Shown here in pieces: positions 25,197 to 34,374 of a stretch of 64,000 bases of DNA. The position numbers and the translations under genes were made by a program. How positions within the stretch are numbered: the stretch's first letter is position 1; each line of letters starts with the position of its first letter. The DNA is from Bdellovibrio bacteriovorus (lineage in GTDB: Bacteria > Bdellovibrionota > Bdellovibrionia > Bdellovibrionales > Bdellovibrionaceae): assembly GCF_001592735.1 (NCBI RefSeq), contig NZ_LUKE01000001.1:2059184-2123183 (forward strand), in the 5' to 3' direction. The notes below the pieces were generated by a model. It was not told where the DNA came from, did no database searches, and saw only the letters and a program-made list of their open reading frames with translations.

Positions 25197-27929
25197 ATGG
25201 AAACACAGTTTAATCCTCTGCTTGTTACGGTTTCGATTCTCGTAGCGATTTTTGCGTCCTATGTTGCGTTAAATTTGGCGTATAACGGAACTTTAGTTCA
25301 AGGGCGAAAACAAGCCTGGTGGTTAAGTGCGGGTGCCCTGGCAATGGGCATGGGAATTTGGAGCATGCATTTTGTCGGTATGTTGGCCTTTGAAATGCCG
25401 GGCATGGCAATGGCTTACGATGTTCCGTTGATGGTGCTCTCCGTTGTTGTGGCCATCAGCGCTTCCGCATTGGCGTTTTATATCACCAGTCGTCCTGAAG
25501 TCTCGATAAAATCTATAGTGTTTGGTGGGGCCGCGATGGCAGTGGCGATCGCAGGGATGCATTATATCGGAATGTATTCCATGCGCATGGAAGCAGTCAT
25601 TGAATGGAACTACTTTTTGGTTTTCATTTCCATCGTGATTGCCTTGGTCGCTTCCTGGGGCGCGTTGTGGATGCTCATTCGTATGCGCCATCAGGCGGCA
25701 CATTTTTCAGAAATCATTATTGCTAGCGTGGTCATGGGATTTGCGGTGTCCGGGATGCACTATACTGGTATGTATGCGGCAAAATTCCATCACGCAGATA
25801 CGGAGGGAATTCAAAGCTCTAATCTTTTAGTTTCCTCTGGGTTGGCGGTGACCGTTATCGCCACAACATTATTAATTTTGTTCGTCGGTTTGATTAGCTC
25901 AGTTTTGCAAAAAATGTGGGTGCGCGAAAGCGAAGGTGCCAAAGAATCTCTTGGAAAAAGCGAAGAAAAATTTCGTCATCTGATCAATGCTGTTAAAGAC
26001 TATGCGATTTTCATGCTGGATTTAAACGGCCATATCACGACCTGGAACTCCGGCGCGGAACGCATTACGGGCTATAAAGAAGAAGAGGTTCTGGGCAAAC
26101 ACATCTCGATCTTTTTCGTGGATGAAGAGGCGGGCCGAAGGACGGCAGAGCAAGAGTTGTTGGGAGCTAAAAACTTGGGCCGTTATGAGGCGGAAGTTCA
26201 GCAAGTAAGAAAAGACGGTTCTCGGTATTGGGCCAGTATCGTGTTAACGCCACTGTATGATGCTTACGAAAATATCTCTGGGTATTCTAAAGTCATCCGG
26301 GATATCACCGAATTTAAAGAGGCAGACCGAAAATTAAGACAGCTCAATGAAGAGTTGGAAATACGTGTGCGCGCGCGAACCGAGGCCTTGGCTCATCGGG
26401 AAAGACAATTGCGCACAATCACGAATGCTTCGCCCATTTTAATTGCCGAAATTGATATTAATGAAAGATTTCTTTTTGCCAATGAGGCCTTCTGCAAATA
26501 CTTCCAATATCCTGGCAATGATATTATCGATAAAACTCTGACGAACGTCATCGGGGCGCAACGCCGTGAAGAAGCTGATGATCTGATAAGAAGAGTTTTT
26601 CAAGGGGAACAAGTGGGCTACGAGCGACGTTCCCGCCATGATGGCATTAATACCTATTTAGCATCGACGTTGATTCCGGAATTTTCAGAAAGCAATAAAG
26701 TGATCGGCTTTATTTATATTGGCACGGATGTCACGAAATATAAAGAGATCCAAGCGGAGTTAGAAAAAGCAAAATTGGCGGCAGAGTCGGCCAACTCAAC
26801 GAAGAGTGCTTTCTTGGCAAATATGAGTCATGAGATTCGCACCCCATTAGGAGCGATCTTAGGGTTTTCGGAGCTTTTAGCAAGTAACGAGATGAGTCCT
26901 TCTGAACGCGTTAACAGTGCCGAAGTCATAAAACGCAATGGACGTCTTCTTTCAAATATCATCAACGACATCTTAGATCTTTCGAAAGTAGAAGCTGGTA
27001 AAATGCAGGTTGAAAAAGTCGAAGTGCCCTTCAGTGATGTCATGAAAGAAATCGGTTCGGTGCTAAGCTTAGAGGCTGCCGAAAAAGGCATCGAGCTTAA
27101 AGTGACATCGGAAGGTGCGATTCCAGAACAGATTAAGACAGACCCATTGCGATTAAGACAAGTTATTTTTAATATTGTGGGGAATGCGATCAAGTTTACA
27201 AGTCATGGATCTGTCGTGGTCAACGTCACGTTATTACCCAGTGGAAAAAATACGAAGCTGGCCTTTATCGTTAAAGATACCGGCGAAGGAATTAGTCGCG
27301 AACAGGCGTCGAATCTTTTCACGCCGTTTACTCAGGCAGATGTCTCGACAACGCGAAGATTTGGTGGCACGGGTTTGGGCCTAGTGCTTTCTAAAAAGTT
27401 AGCTCATGCTTTGGGTGGTGACGTGGTTTTAACTGAATCTACACCCGGCAAAGGAAGTACCTTTACGATCACAATTGACCCCGGCGTAAATCAAAAAGTT
27501 TTATTTGAAAGTTCAGTCGCTAAAAAAGAAACGATCGAATTCCCGTTGCATCCGGGACGAACGGATTTAAACTCGTTAAAAGTTCTGGTCGTTGATGACA
27601 GTATGGACAACTTGGCGTTGATCAGAAAAATTTTGATTTTAGCTGGGGCCCGTGTGGACATTGCCAGCAATGGTAAAGAGGGCATTGAAAAAGCCTTGCG
27701 TGGAAACTTTGATTTGATCCTTATGGATTTGCAAATGCCTGAAATGGATGGTTATGAAGCAAATCGTAAGCTGCGCGAATCGGGTTTCAAAAAGCCCATC
27801 ATCGCTTTAACTGCCCACGCGATGAAAGAAGAAAAACTGCGGACATTACGCAGTGGTTTTGATGATCATTTAACCAAGCCTATTGATCAAGGGGCCTTAA
27901 TAAAAACTTTGGCGACATACGCGATTTAA
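25197..27929 (+). CDS. MHYT-PAS-PAS hybrid sensor histidine kinase
   Basis: 910 residues from ATG 25197 (AGGTGGGA upstream; a GTG 9 bp earlier is less likely). Residues 1-240 are a seven-helix MHYT sensor with three motif copies: SMHFVGM, GMHYIGM and GMHYTGM, thought to bind copper and sense O2, CO or NO. Two PAS domains (about 255-375, 405-520) follow, then HisKA with SHEIRTPLG, HATPase with [17 protein letters not shown] and GGTGLGL, and a C-terminal receiver with [14 protein letters not shown]. Phosphate therefore moves within the protein first; the partner Hpt or regulator is not in the window. Confidence 0.95.
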   Translation: METQFNPLLVTVSILVAIFASYVALNLAYNGTLVQGRKQAWWLSAGALAMGMGIWSMHFVGMLAFEMPGMAMAYDVPLMVLSVVVAISASALAFYITSRPEVSIKSIVFGGAAMAVAIAGMHYIGMYSMRMEAVIEWNYFLVFISIVIALVASWGALWMLIRMRHQAAHFSEIIIASVVMGFAVSGMHYTGMYAAKFHHADTEGIQSSNLLVSSGLAVTVIATTLLILFVGLISSVLQKMWVRESEGAKESLGKSEEKFRHLINAVKDYAIFMLDLNGHITTWNSGAERITGYKEEEVLGKHISIFFVDEEAGRRTAEQELLGAKNLGRYEAEVQQVRKDGSRYWASIVLTPLYDAYENISGYSKVIRDITEFKEADRKLRQLNEELEIRVRARTEALAHRERQLRTITNASPILIAEIDINERFLFANEAFCKYFQYPGNDIIDKTLTNVIGAQRREEADDLIRRVFQGEQVGYERRSRHDGINTYLASTLIPEFSESNKVIGFIYIGTDVTKYKEIQAELEKAKLAAESANSTKSAFLANMSHEIRTPLGAILGFSELLASNEMSPSERVNSAEVIKRNGRLLSNIINDILDLSKVEAGKMQVEKVEVPFSDVMKEIGSVLSLEAAEKGIELKVTSEGAIPEQIKTDPLRLRQVIFNIVGNAIKFTSHGSVVVNVTLLPSGKNTKLAFIVKDTGEGISREQASNLFTPFTQADVSTTRRFGGTGLGLVLSKKLAHALGGDVVLTESTPGKGSTFTITIDPGVNQKVLFESSVAKKETIEFPLHPGRTDLNSLKVLVVDDSMDNLALIRKILILAGARVDIASNGKEGIEKALRGNFDLILMDLQMPEMDGYEANRKLRESGFKKPIIALTAHAMKEEKLRTLRSGFDDHLTKPIDQGALIKTLATYAI

Positions 27930-27992
27930 CAAAGCGGTATAGACTTCGAGATGTTTTTAGAGAAAGATCTAATCTTCTTAAAAGGAGTTTTT

Positions 27993-29039
27993 ATGCCGAC
28001 GACAGTGCAAGCATTTGCCGCTCTTAAAGCCAAAGAAGCTTTGAAACCATTTTCATTTGAACGTCGCGATCCCGGGGCTCACGATGTGGCCATCGACATT
28101 CACTATTGCGGTGTTTGCCATTCAGATTTACATCAAGTTCGTGATGAATGGGGAGGCTCTCGTTTTCCGATGGTTCCAGGACATGAGATTGTCGGTAAAG
28201 TCACCGCCGTGGGTTCTTCCGTTAAAAAATTTAAAATCGGTGACTCCGTAGGTGTAGGTTGCATGGTGGATTCTTGCCAAGAATGTGCTTCGTGTGCCGA
28301 AGGCTTAGAACAATACTGTGAAAAAGGGATGACGGGCACTTACAACTCGGTTGAGCGTGATGGAAAAACACCTACTCAAGGTGGTTATTCCACGAAAATT
28401 GTGGTCAGCGAAAAATTCGTTTTAAAAATTGATCCGAAACTTCCTTTGGATAAAGCGGCACCTCTTTTGTGTGCGGGAATCACGACCTACTCGCCTCTTC
28501 GTCATTGGAATATCGGCAAAGGCAGCAAAGTGGCCGTGATGGGCTTAGGCGGTCTTGGTCATATGGCGGTGAAGCTCGCGGCCGCCATGGGAGCGGAAGT
28601 TACGGTATTAAGTTCTTCCATGAAAAAGAAAGAAGACGCGATCCGTTTAGGCGCCACAAATTATGCCGTCGGTGGTGACGAAACCTTTAAAAAATACAAT
28701 CGCTATTTTGATTTGATCATTAATACGGTTTCTGCCGGTCTGGATCTGAATACTTATTTGGGAATGGTTAAATTAAATGGCACGATGGTTCTTTTAGGTA
28801 TTCCCGAAGCGCCAGAGCCGGTGCATCCGTTTCCTTTAATCATGGGTCGTCGCAGTTTAGCAGGCTCCTTGATTGGCGGGATTAAAGAAACCCAAGAGAT
28901 GTTGGATTTCTGTGCGGCTCACAATATCGCTTCCGATATCGAGTTGATCCCGGCGCAAAAAATCAATGAAGCTTACGAGCGTATGTTGAAAGGTGATGTA
29001 CGCTATCGTTTCGTGATTGATTTGGCCTCTTTAAAATAA
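27993..29039 (+). CDS. Zinc-dependent NADPH alcohol/aldehyde dehydrogenase (YahK/CAD-like)
   Basis: 348 residues from ATG 27993 with AAGGAG upstream. Catalytic zinc ligands: Cys in YCGVCHSD, His-Glu in PGHEIVG, and Cys in PLLCAGIT. Structural zinc cluster: four cysteines in [18 protein letters not shown]. Rossmann motif GLGGLGH. The set matches the cinnamyl-alcohol-dehydrogenase/YahK branch, which reduces many aldehydes with NADPH. Followed by a terminator. Substrate unknown. Confidence 0.92.
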   Translation: MPTTVQAFAALKAKEALKPFSFERRDPGAHDVAIDIHYCGVCHSDLHQVRDEWGGSRFPMVPGHEIVGKVTAVGSSVKKFKIGDSVGVGCMVDSCQECASCAEGLEQYCEKGMTGTYNSVERDGKTPTQGGYSTKIVVSEKFVLKIDPKLPLDKAAPLLCAGITTYSPLRHWNIGKGSKVAVMGLGGLGHMAVKLAAAMGAEVTVLSSSMKKKEDAIRLGATNYAVGGDETFKKYNRYFDLIINTVSAGLDLNTYLGMVKLNGTMVLLGIPEAPEPVHPFPLIMGRRSLAGSLIGGIKETQEMLDFCAAHNIASDIELIPAQKINEAYERMLKGDVRYRFVIDLASLK

Positions 29040-29051
29040 TATTTCGACACC

Positions 29052-29091
29052 GCCTTAAGACTCGCTCTGGCTGGGGTTTTTAAGGCTTTTT
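29052..29091 (+). terminator. Terminator after the dehydrogenase gene
   Basis: GCCTTAA (29052-29058) pairs with TTAAGGC (29080-29086), followed by five T. The loop of 21 nt is long but the position after the stop is right. Confidence 0.72.
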
Positions 29092-29120
29092 GTCTAAGTA
29101 TCTAGCGTTTTTTAAGACAT

Positions 29121-29148
29121 TCAAGTTTTCTAAAAAGTCCTCCGATTC
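29121..29148 (+). promoter_or_regulatory. Sigma-28 (FliA)-like promoter of the L,D-transpeptidase-like gene
   Basis: TCAAGTTT, 12 nt, TCCGATTC. Predicted start near 29156, leaving about 19 nt that contain the strong AAGGAGGA ribosome site of the ATG at 29175. Confidence 0.6.
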
Positions 29149-29174
29149 CTCCTTATCCACTAAGGAGGATCGGA

Positions 29175-29918
29175 ATGCAAAAACTCGTAAAACTCCTTTT
29201 GCCCGTTGCGATGACTTTAACTTTGGCTGCTTGCGGTTCTGGTATGCCGGTGGCTTTGCCGGATGATCCTAATAATGAACCCGCAGCGACTGCTCCGGTG
29301 GATGACGACAATCAATCCGCGGGTGAAGTCGAGCTGCCGTCAACCACTCCGGATGTTCCTGCGGTCGGTCTTTCAGAGCGCGAACAGATTTTAAAATTGT
29401 ATAATCACTTGGATCCCTCACGTCTTGTTCCGACTAAGGGTTTAGAAGAAGCGGTTTTATATTTTCACAAGAATAAATCTTCGCTTAAAAATCAGAAGGT
29501 GATTTCGGTTTTAGATTTCAGCCAAAGTTCCACAAAAAAGCGTTGGTATTTTATCGACATAAAAACGGGCAGTGTTTGGAATGTGCATGTTTCTCATGGC
29601 AAGGGTTCGGATGCCAACCATGATGGTTTTGCAGAAAAATTCAGCAATGTTTCGGGTTCCAATGCCAGCTCGTTGGGCTTTTATAAAACGGCCGAAACTT
29701 ATCAGGGCAGCAACGGATATTCTTTGCGTTTAGATGGACTTTCTTCGACCAACTCGAACGCCCGTCCGCGTGCGATCGTCGTGCATGGGGCAGACTATGT
29801 TCAAGATCAGGCGGTGATTCAAGGTCGCAGCTGGGGATGTCCGGCGGTTTCTCAAGCCAACCGTGATAAAGTGATCAATCTGATCAAAGGTGGCAGTTTG
29901 ATTTATGCCTATAAATAA
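29175..29918 (+). CDS. Lipoprotein with L,D-transpeptidase-type catalytic domain (YkuD_2 family)
   Basis: 247 residues, lipobox LAAC (Cys near 20). An acidic Pro/Asp-rich spacer to residue 65 precedes the catalytic domain. The motif set is HGADYVQDQ followed by GRSWGCPAV, i.e. the His and the S-x-G-C of L,D-transpeptidases with Cys as nucleophile; the VLDFSQSS...KRWYFIDIKTG start is typical of the YkuD_2 variant. Such enzymes form or exchange 3-3 crosslinks in peptidoglycan. Bdellovibrio uses L,D-transpeptidases to modify prey and self wall; whether this one does is unknown. Confidence 0.88.
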   Translation: MQKLVKLLLPVAMTLTLAACGSGMPVALPDDPNNEPAATAPVDDDNQSAGEVELPSTTPDVPAVGLSEREQILKLYNHLDPSRLVPTKGLEEAVLYFHKNKSSLKNQKVISVLDFSQSSTKKRWYFIDIKTGSVWNVHVSHGKGSDANHDGFAEKFSNVSGSNASSLGFYKTAETYQGSNGYSLRLDGLSSTNSNARPRAIVVHGADYVQDQAVIQGRSWGCPAVSQANRDKVINLIKGGSLIYAYK

Positions 29919-29924
29919 AAGCAA

Positions 29925-29948
29925 AAAGCTCCTTTTAAAGGAGCTTTA
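29925..29948. terminator. Terminator overlapping the convergent HEPN gene's stop
   Basis: AAAGCTCCTTT pairs with AAAGGAGCTTT around a 1-2-nt core that opens to a normal loop. The TAA of the minus-strand HEPN gene (29935-29937) lies inside the hairpin, so the two genes share this element. Confidence 0.8.
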
Positions 29949-30318
29949 GTTGTTCGCCGACTAATCTTTTAAGCTCTTCGACGTAACCTACGTATTCTTC
30001 CATATCCAAACGGTCATCAGGACGAATATGGGCGCGTGTGTTGTTGTATTGAGTGAGCTCAATAACGTCGGCGTGGGAGGAGATCGCCGGGAAGTTGCCT
30101 TCTTCTAAAACTTGCATCAAGGCATCTAAGTCATTGGCTTCTTCCTCATCGGGGTAATCAAGGCCGCGCATTTCGATAAGGGCTTTCAAGTATTTTTCGC
30201 AAGCTTGCGCTAAATTGTAACCGACAAGGTCATGCTGTTTTTCATCGTGCAAATTCTTTTTGGCTAAATCGAGGTCGTCTTGAGCTTTCAGAATCAAAGA
30301 CTTTGCGTGAGCCGTCAT
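29935..30318 (-). CDS. HEPN-domain protein, probably non-catalytic
   Basis: 127 residues from ATG 30318, preceded by AAGGAG; the open frame continues upstream without support. A helical bundle with AQACEKYLKALIEMRG and LMQVLEEGNF matches the HEPN family. HEPN ribonucleases carry R-x4-6-H; here the equivalent helix has NNTRAHIRPDD with only one residue between R and H, so RNase activity is unlikely. HEPN proteins often pair with a MNT nucleotidyltransferase, but no such gene is adjacent. Role unknown; possibly a regulator of RNA or a signalling protein. Confidence 0.8.
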   Translation of the reverse strand: MTAHAKSLILKAQDDLDLAKKNLHDEKQHDLVGYNLAQACEKYLKALIEMRGLDYPDEEEANDLDALMQVLEEGNFPAISSHADVIELTQYNNTRAHIRPDDRLDMEEYVGYVEELKRLVGEQLKLL

Positions 30319-30410
30319 GAGGTGATCTCCTTGGTGGTAACTTTCCCTAAAATGTAAGCGAGAACGGCCAGAGATCCAAATGATTTTGAGATTTTTTTTG
30401 AGTTCGAAAA

Positions 30411-30450
30411 ACAAAAAGCTCATGAGGTCACCATGAGCTTTTTTATTTTT
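30411..30450 (-). terminator. Terminator of the DsbA-like gene
   Basis: AAAAAGCTCATG (30413-30424) pairs with CATGAGCTTTTTT (30432-30444); read on the minus strand the hairpin is followed by TTTTTGTTTTT. It also has a T-run on the plus strand. Confidence 0.82.
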
Positions 30451-30489
30451 ATTAGAAACTGTCCGCCGTAGCTTCAGCGAAGGAGGAAA

Positions 30490-31287
30490 CTATTCCGTTT
30501 TTTTCTCGCCACCTTTACCAAGATGACGATCGATGATTTCTTTAAACTCTGGGAACGGATAAGCACCACGAAGTGACACACCGTTGATCAAGAAGCCTGG
30601 CGTTCCAGAGAAGTTGAACTTACGAGCTTCTTCCATGTCTGCTTCGATGCGTTTCGTGATCGCTTCAGAGTTAAGGTCTTTTTCAACTTTCTTCATGTCC
30701 GCACCAGCTCTTTTCGCAGCATCTTTTAAGAAACCTTCTTTTTTAGAGCGAAGATCGCCTTGGTTTTCAAAAATGATGTCATAGAATTTTTTAGCTTTAG
30801 CGCCGTCCTGCATAGCAACCGCTTCAAAGTAACGAGCTGCTGGCATTGCCATTGGATGGAAATCAAGAGGCAAGTGCTTGAAAACAACTTTCACGTCTTG
30901 CGGGTAAGCCTTCATAACTTCTTCAACAGTTGAATGACCTTTTGCGCAGTATGGGCACTCGAAGTCAGAGTATTCGATGATAGTTACTTTGGCGTCTTTA
31001 GGTCCCCATACAACGCGGCCTTCTTCAACAGCAGGCTTCAATGGATTAGCAAACTCTTCATCGCGCTTTTTGCCTTCTTCAGCAACCGCTTTTTCTTGAG
31101 CTTGTTTTTGAGCGTTTTGGGCCGCTTTGTTCACCACTTCGATGAATTGCTCAGGAGCTTTTTCGATTGCTGCGAAAACGATGCTTGGATCTTTTTCTAC
31201 AGCTTCTTTCAATTGTTTAGCAGATGGAGCACAGTTCACTAGAGACAATGCCAACGCGCCGATACCGAATAACTTAAGTGCTTTCAA
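30490..31287 (-). CDS. DsbA-like thioredoxin-fold lipoprotein
   Basis: 265 residues with lipobox VNCAP (Cys near 19). A charged coiled segment (about 25-80) precedes a thioredoxin fold with active-site EYSDFECPYCAKGH (CPYC), cis-Pro in SGTPGFLING. This is the layout of DsbA-family oxidoreductases (Pfam Thioredoxin_4). It is presumably attached to a membrane and introduces or isomerises disulfides in periplasmic proteins. No DsbB-like gene is nearby. Single gene with its own terminator; gene and promoter are separated from neighbours on both sides. Confidence 0.93.
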   Translation of the reverse strand: MKALKLFGIGALALSLVNCAPSAKQLKEAVEKDPSIVFAAIEKAPEQFIEVVNKAAQNAQKQAQEKAVAEEGKKRDEEFANPLKPAVEEGRVVWGPKDAKVTIIEYSDFECPYCAKGHSTVEEVMKAYPQDVKVVFKHLPLDFHPMAMPAARYFEAVAMQDGAKAKKFYDIIFENQGDLRSKKEGFLKDAAKRAGADMKKVEKDLNSEAITKRIEADMEEARKFNFSGTPGFLINGVSLRGAYPFPEFKEIIDRHLGKGGEKKTE

Positions 31288-31466
31288 TGGTTCCTCCGAG
31301 ATGGATGATTAAATAAGTTTGAAGCCACTTTATTTGACATTATTTTCAAATCAGCCTCAAACAAAAAAGCTTCCAGGAGGGATATTTAGCGGCCAGTCAA
31401 AGCCCGAGACATAAGTCTAGGTATTCTGGGCTTGCGTGTCGAGAGAGACCGCATAAACTTAATAAT

Positions 31467-32105
31467 ATGAAAAAAGCAAATCTACTTTTAACAGTTTTCA
31501 CTTTTGTATTTTGTCTGGAAGCGCAGGCAGGATTGTTATTCAACTACTCTCAACTGGCATTGAAAGACCTCGATCAAATGAATCAATTGGTCTTAGACAA
31601 AGTCAAAGAGTCAAAAAAGTCTTCCAGTGGAAAAGTCGTTCCGTTGAAGGAAGCGTTGCAGGCCGTGTATTCAAGACCCAATGACGACGACATGATTGAA
31701 AAAGTCATTGCTCCTTTGCGGACCAACTTAGATGAACAAGAGGCCTGGGAAAAAACTCTCAGTCAATTAACTGACGAAGCGATCAATGCTTTAAAAAATC
31801 CGAAAGCATTCAAACCCGTGGTTCAAGTCACGTATATTGTTTTCCTGGAAAATCTTTTGGCAGAGATCAAACCTTACTTAAAAAATGATGCTGGCTTTGA
31901 ACGCAAACTCGTTGAGAGAGTGCAAAAGGCGGGTATTGAGATCACCAAGGAGGCGGCCAATGAGCGCCGTTTGCGCACAATGAAATCTTCAGTGTCTCCT
32001 TCTGAAATTGCCGAAAAAGTCTTAGAGCAAAGCAAACAAAAGCCGTCTTCTGACAAGGCGGCACCGTCTGAAAGTTCCTCAGAAGTCCCGGAAAACGGGC
32101 AATAA
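31467..32105 (+). CDS. Secreted helical protein of unknown function
   Basis: 212 residues with a signal peptide (cleavage near EAQAG). The mature part is mainly helical, with Lys/Glu-rich segments (FERKLVERVQKAGIEIT) and a low-complexity Ser/Pro/Glu tail. No cysteines in the mature part, no catalytic motif. I recognise no family. The ATG has little leader; the stretch after it (32106-32286) holds a GC-rich segment and the next gene's promoter. Confidence 0.65.
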   Translation: MKKANLLLTVFTFVFCLEAQAGLLFNYSQLALKDLDQMNQLVLDKVKESKKSSSGKVVPLKEALQAVYSRPNDDDMIEKVIAPLRTNLDEQEAWEKTLSQLTDEAINALKNPKAFKPVVQVTYIVFLENLLAEIKPYLKNDAGFERKLVERVQKAGIEITKEAANERRLRTMKSSVSPSEIAEKVLEQSKQKPSSDKAAPSESSSEVPENGQ

Positions 32106-32200
32106 TTTCCCAGACCGCCTGGCCGAAAGGCGTCGTCGGACCCTTGGCCAGCGTCAAATGATAGACCTCCTCAACAATCGAAAAATCGCCTCAAATTGAC

Positions 32201-32228
32201 TCAAGTTCTCACGAACTCTTACCGATAG
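32201..32228 (+). promoter_or_regulatory. Sigma-28 (FliA)-like promoter of the 32287-34181 operon
   Basis: TCAAGTTC, 12 nt, ACCGATAG. Start predicted near 32236, giving a leader of about 50 nt to the ATG at 32287. Same half-sites and spacing as at 29121 and 1477. Confidence 0.6.
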
Positions 32229-32286
32229 AAACTAGGGAAGGGCTGGATGCCCTTTTGGAGCAAGACTGAGCAGCGAGGAGGATCCG

Positions 32287-32565
32287 ATGTTTCTGCAAGG
32301 CGATTTACAAATAGTGTTTGATGCACTTTACACCATAGGTGCAATAGACCCTGTTTTGAAATTGGATTGGAATGAAATCACCAAAGAAATGATGTCACAA
32401 CCTGGCGTCATGAGTGAGGCCTTCCAAGTCATTAATGCCTGCCGCGGAGATAAAGACCTGCTGATTCAGAAACTCCACCTGATGGATCCTAGATCCGTGA
32501 ATTATATCGCAATGGAGGTGGCGCGTGAGTTTTGTGAGTTCCAAGATCGCACAGAATTGCACTAA
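32287..32565 (+). CDS. Small cytoplasmic protein of unknown function
   Basis: 92 residues with GAGGAGGATCCG before the ATG. No signal peptide or membrane helix; acidic helical protein (DWNEITKEMMSQPGVM, ACRGDKDLLIQKLHLMDP). The length, strong ribosome site and tight linkage support a real gene. Its 3' end overlaps the start of the cupredoxin-like gene by 41 bp, and the GTG of that gene has its ribosome site (GGAGGTGG) inside this coding region, which implies coupling. Confidence 0.78.
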   Translation: MFLQGDLQIVFDALYTIGAIDPVLKLDWNEITKEMMSQPGVMSEAFQVINACRGDKDLLIQKLHLMDPRSVNYIAMEVAREFCEFQDRTELH

Positions 32566-33046
32566 AGTAGCTTTGCTACTGTTATTCACATCAAATGCAA
32601 TGGCTTGGGAAATTGATTTTTCTCGTCGCCAAGTTGAGTTTAACAAAGTTAAAAACGAAGATCGTTTGCCGGCGAGTATCCAAGAAGATCAATCGGCAAC
32701 AATCCTGAACAAAGTCTTCGAATCGGTAGAGCCGACTCAAGACATCGTGATTATGAATACGGAAAAAGGCTTCGTGCCGGAACAAGTGCGCCTGCGTAAA
32801 GGTGGCAACTATCGTATTCACGTCGTGAATGTGAATGGGAAAGAAAAAAATGTCAGCTTTGTGCTGGATGCTTTTTCGGAACACCACAACACGGTTTTTG
32901 GTGAACAAAAAACTTTTTACGTAACTCCTAAGACAGATGGAATTTTCTCTTACCAATGCCCGGAAACAGCGGTGCAGGGTAAGTTCATCATTTACAGTGA
33001 TGTGGCGGGTACGGCGGGTGACCGCAAACCAGCTTCGGCAAAATAA
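32525..33046 (+). CDS. Secreted cupredoxin-fold protein
   Basis: 173 residues from GTG 32525. Signal peptide cleavage near NAMA. The mature domain has the cupredoxin signature strands: DIVIMNTEKGFVPEQVRLRK, YRIHVVNVNGKEKNVSFVLD and DGIFSYQCPETAVQGKFII. Potential copper ligands are Cys in YQCPE and His in SEHHN, but the usual second His/Met after the Cys are not obvious, so binding is uncertain. Gene order: small protein, cupredoxin, CpaF-type ATPase; a shared promoter suggests a joint role. Confidence 0.75.
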   Translation: MSFVSSKIAQNCTKVALLLLFTSNAMAWEIDFSRRQVEFNKVKNEDRLPASIQEDQSATILNKVFESVEPTQDIVIMNTEKGFVPEQVRLRKGGNYRIHVVNVNGKEKNVSFVLDAFSEHHNTVFGEQKTFYVTPKTDGIFSYQCPETAVQGKFIIYSDVAGTAGDRKPASAK

Positions 33047-33071
33047 TTTTTCTTGGATGAAGTAGGGCCTT

Positions 33072-34181
33072 ATGTCGAACGATAGATCCGATGTTTTCAG
33101 ACAGACGATCCAGCAAAATCTGGGTCCTATCTTAAAATATTTGGACGACAAGGGCGTCTCCGAGATTCTCGTTAATGGTCACAAAGAAATTTTCGTCGAA
33201 AGAAAAGGAAAACTGGAAAGAGTTCCGGATTCCTTTTTATCTGAAGACGATTTGCGTGCGGCGGTCAACTCGATCGCCCAATCGGTCGGTCGTCGCATAG
33301 ATGACGAATCCCCTCGTTTGGATGCGCGCTTGCCCGATGGTTCGCGTATTGCGGCGGTGATCCCACCGATGTCGCGCAAGGGCACCACGTTATCCATTCG
33401 TAAATTTACTAATAATAAAATCTCTTTTGCGGACTATATCAAGCTAGGTGCGATCAATGAAGATGGTGCAAGGTTCTTGGATATCTGCATGTTTTTAGGA
33501 AAAAATATCATCGTGTCGGGCGGTACGGGTTCAGGTAAAACAACGCTGTTGTCGTTGCTGTGTACAAGAATTCCAAAAGGCCAACGAGTGATGGTGATCG
33601 AGGATTCGTCAGAGCTGCAAGTCGATTACGAACACGTGGTGATGTTTGAAACCAGACAAGCCGATCAATTGGGAAAAGGCGAAGTGTCGATCAAAGATCT
33701 TTTAAAGAGTGCTCTTCGTCTGCGCCCGGATCGCATCATCGTGGGTGAGGTTCGGTCTAGTGAAGCTTTGGAATTATTAAACGCGATGAATACGGGTCAT
33801 AAGGGGTGTATGGGCACGGTCCATGCGAATACGCCAGAAGATGCGATCGTCCGTTTAGAGGCGCTCGCCCAAGGGGGGGATGCGAAAATCTCCGAAAAAG
33901 CCTTACGCTCGCAAGTGATCTCTGCCATCGACATCATTGTTCAAGTCAGCCGGTACAGCGATGGATCTCGCCGCATCGCAGCTATTTCGGAAGTCCTCGG
34001 AATCAATAGCGATGGTTCATACCACGTTGAACCCATCTTCGACATGTCCAGAATGACGCGTAAGCCCGACGGTGCTTTGGAAGGAAAACTCCAACCCACC
34101 GGCTACATCCCGTCGTTCATGGAAGAAATAATCGACAACAACCTCCCCTTCCCCAAAGCCAAATTCAACAAGGCCGCTTAG
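33072..34181 (+). CDS. CpaF/TadA-type secretion ATPase
   Basis: 369 residues. VirB11/CpaF-type ATPase: N-terminal domain with VSEILVNGHKEIFVERKG and RLDARLPDGSR, Walker A SGGTGSGKTT near 155-163, ASP/His boxes EDSSELQ and LRPDRIIVGEVRSSEAL, and MNTGHKGCMGTVHANTPEDA. It powers Tad pilus or related type II/IV secretion. No other tad/cpa genes are in the window, so it is an orphan here. An inverted repeat element begins at its stop codon. Confidence 0.93.
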   Translation: MSNDRSDVFRQTIQQNLGPILKYLDDKGVSEILVNGHKEIFVERKGKLERVPDSFLSEDDLRAAVNSIAQSVGRRIDDESPRLDARLPDGSRIAAVIPPMSRKGTTLSIRKFTNNKISFADYIKLGAINEDGARFLDICMFLGKNIIVSGGTGSGKTTLLSLLCTRIPKGQRVMVIEDSSELQVDYEHVVMFETRQADQLGKGEVSIKDLLKSALRLRPDRIIVGEVRSSEALELLNAMNTGHKGCMGTVHANTPEDAIVRLEALAQGGDAKISEKALRSQVISAIDIIVQVSRYSDGSRRIAAISEVLGINSDGSYHVEPIFDMSRMTRKPDGALEGKLQPTGYIPSFMEEIIDNNLPFPKAKFNKAA

Positions 34182-34327
34182 AAGGTGCCTGGCTCTTTTT
34201 TCGGACCCATGCGCGTCAAAGACTGTTGTTTAAGCATGGGAACTAATTAACCGACATTAAACTTAGAGTCGTTTTCTCTCCTCTGAAAATGCTGCGCTAT
34301 GGTCCTAAAAAAGAGCCAGGCACTTTT
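34182..34327. repeat. Palindromic MITE/REP-like element
   Basis: Terminal inverted arms: GTGCCTGGCTCTTTTTT, then GGACC and CAT (34186-34210), against 34299-34323, with two mismatches or gaps in 25 bp. The 88-bp interior is A+T-richer and has no open frame. The left end abuts the CpaF-type gene stop (34179-34181) and the right end lies about 50 bp before the next gene. The size and arms fit a non-autonomous mobile or extragenic palindromic element. Confidence 0.75.
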
Positions 34328-34374
34328 TGATTTTTTAGGTGTATTGCGGGGGGAAGTTCGATTAAATCTTTTCC

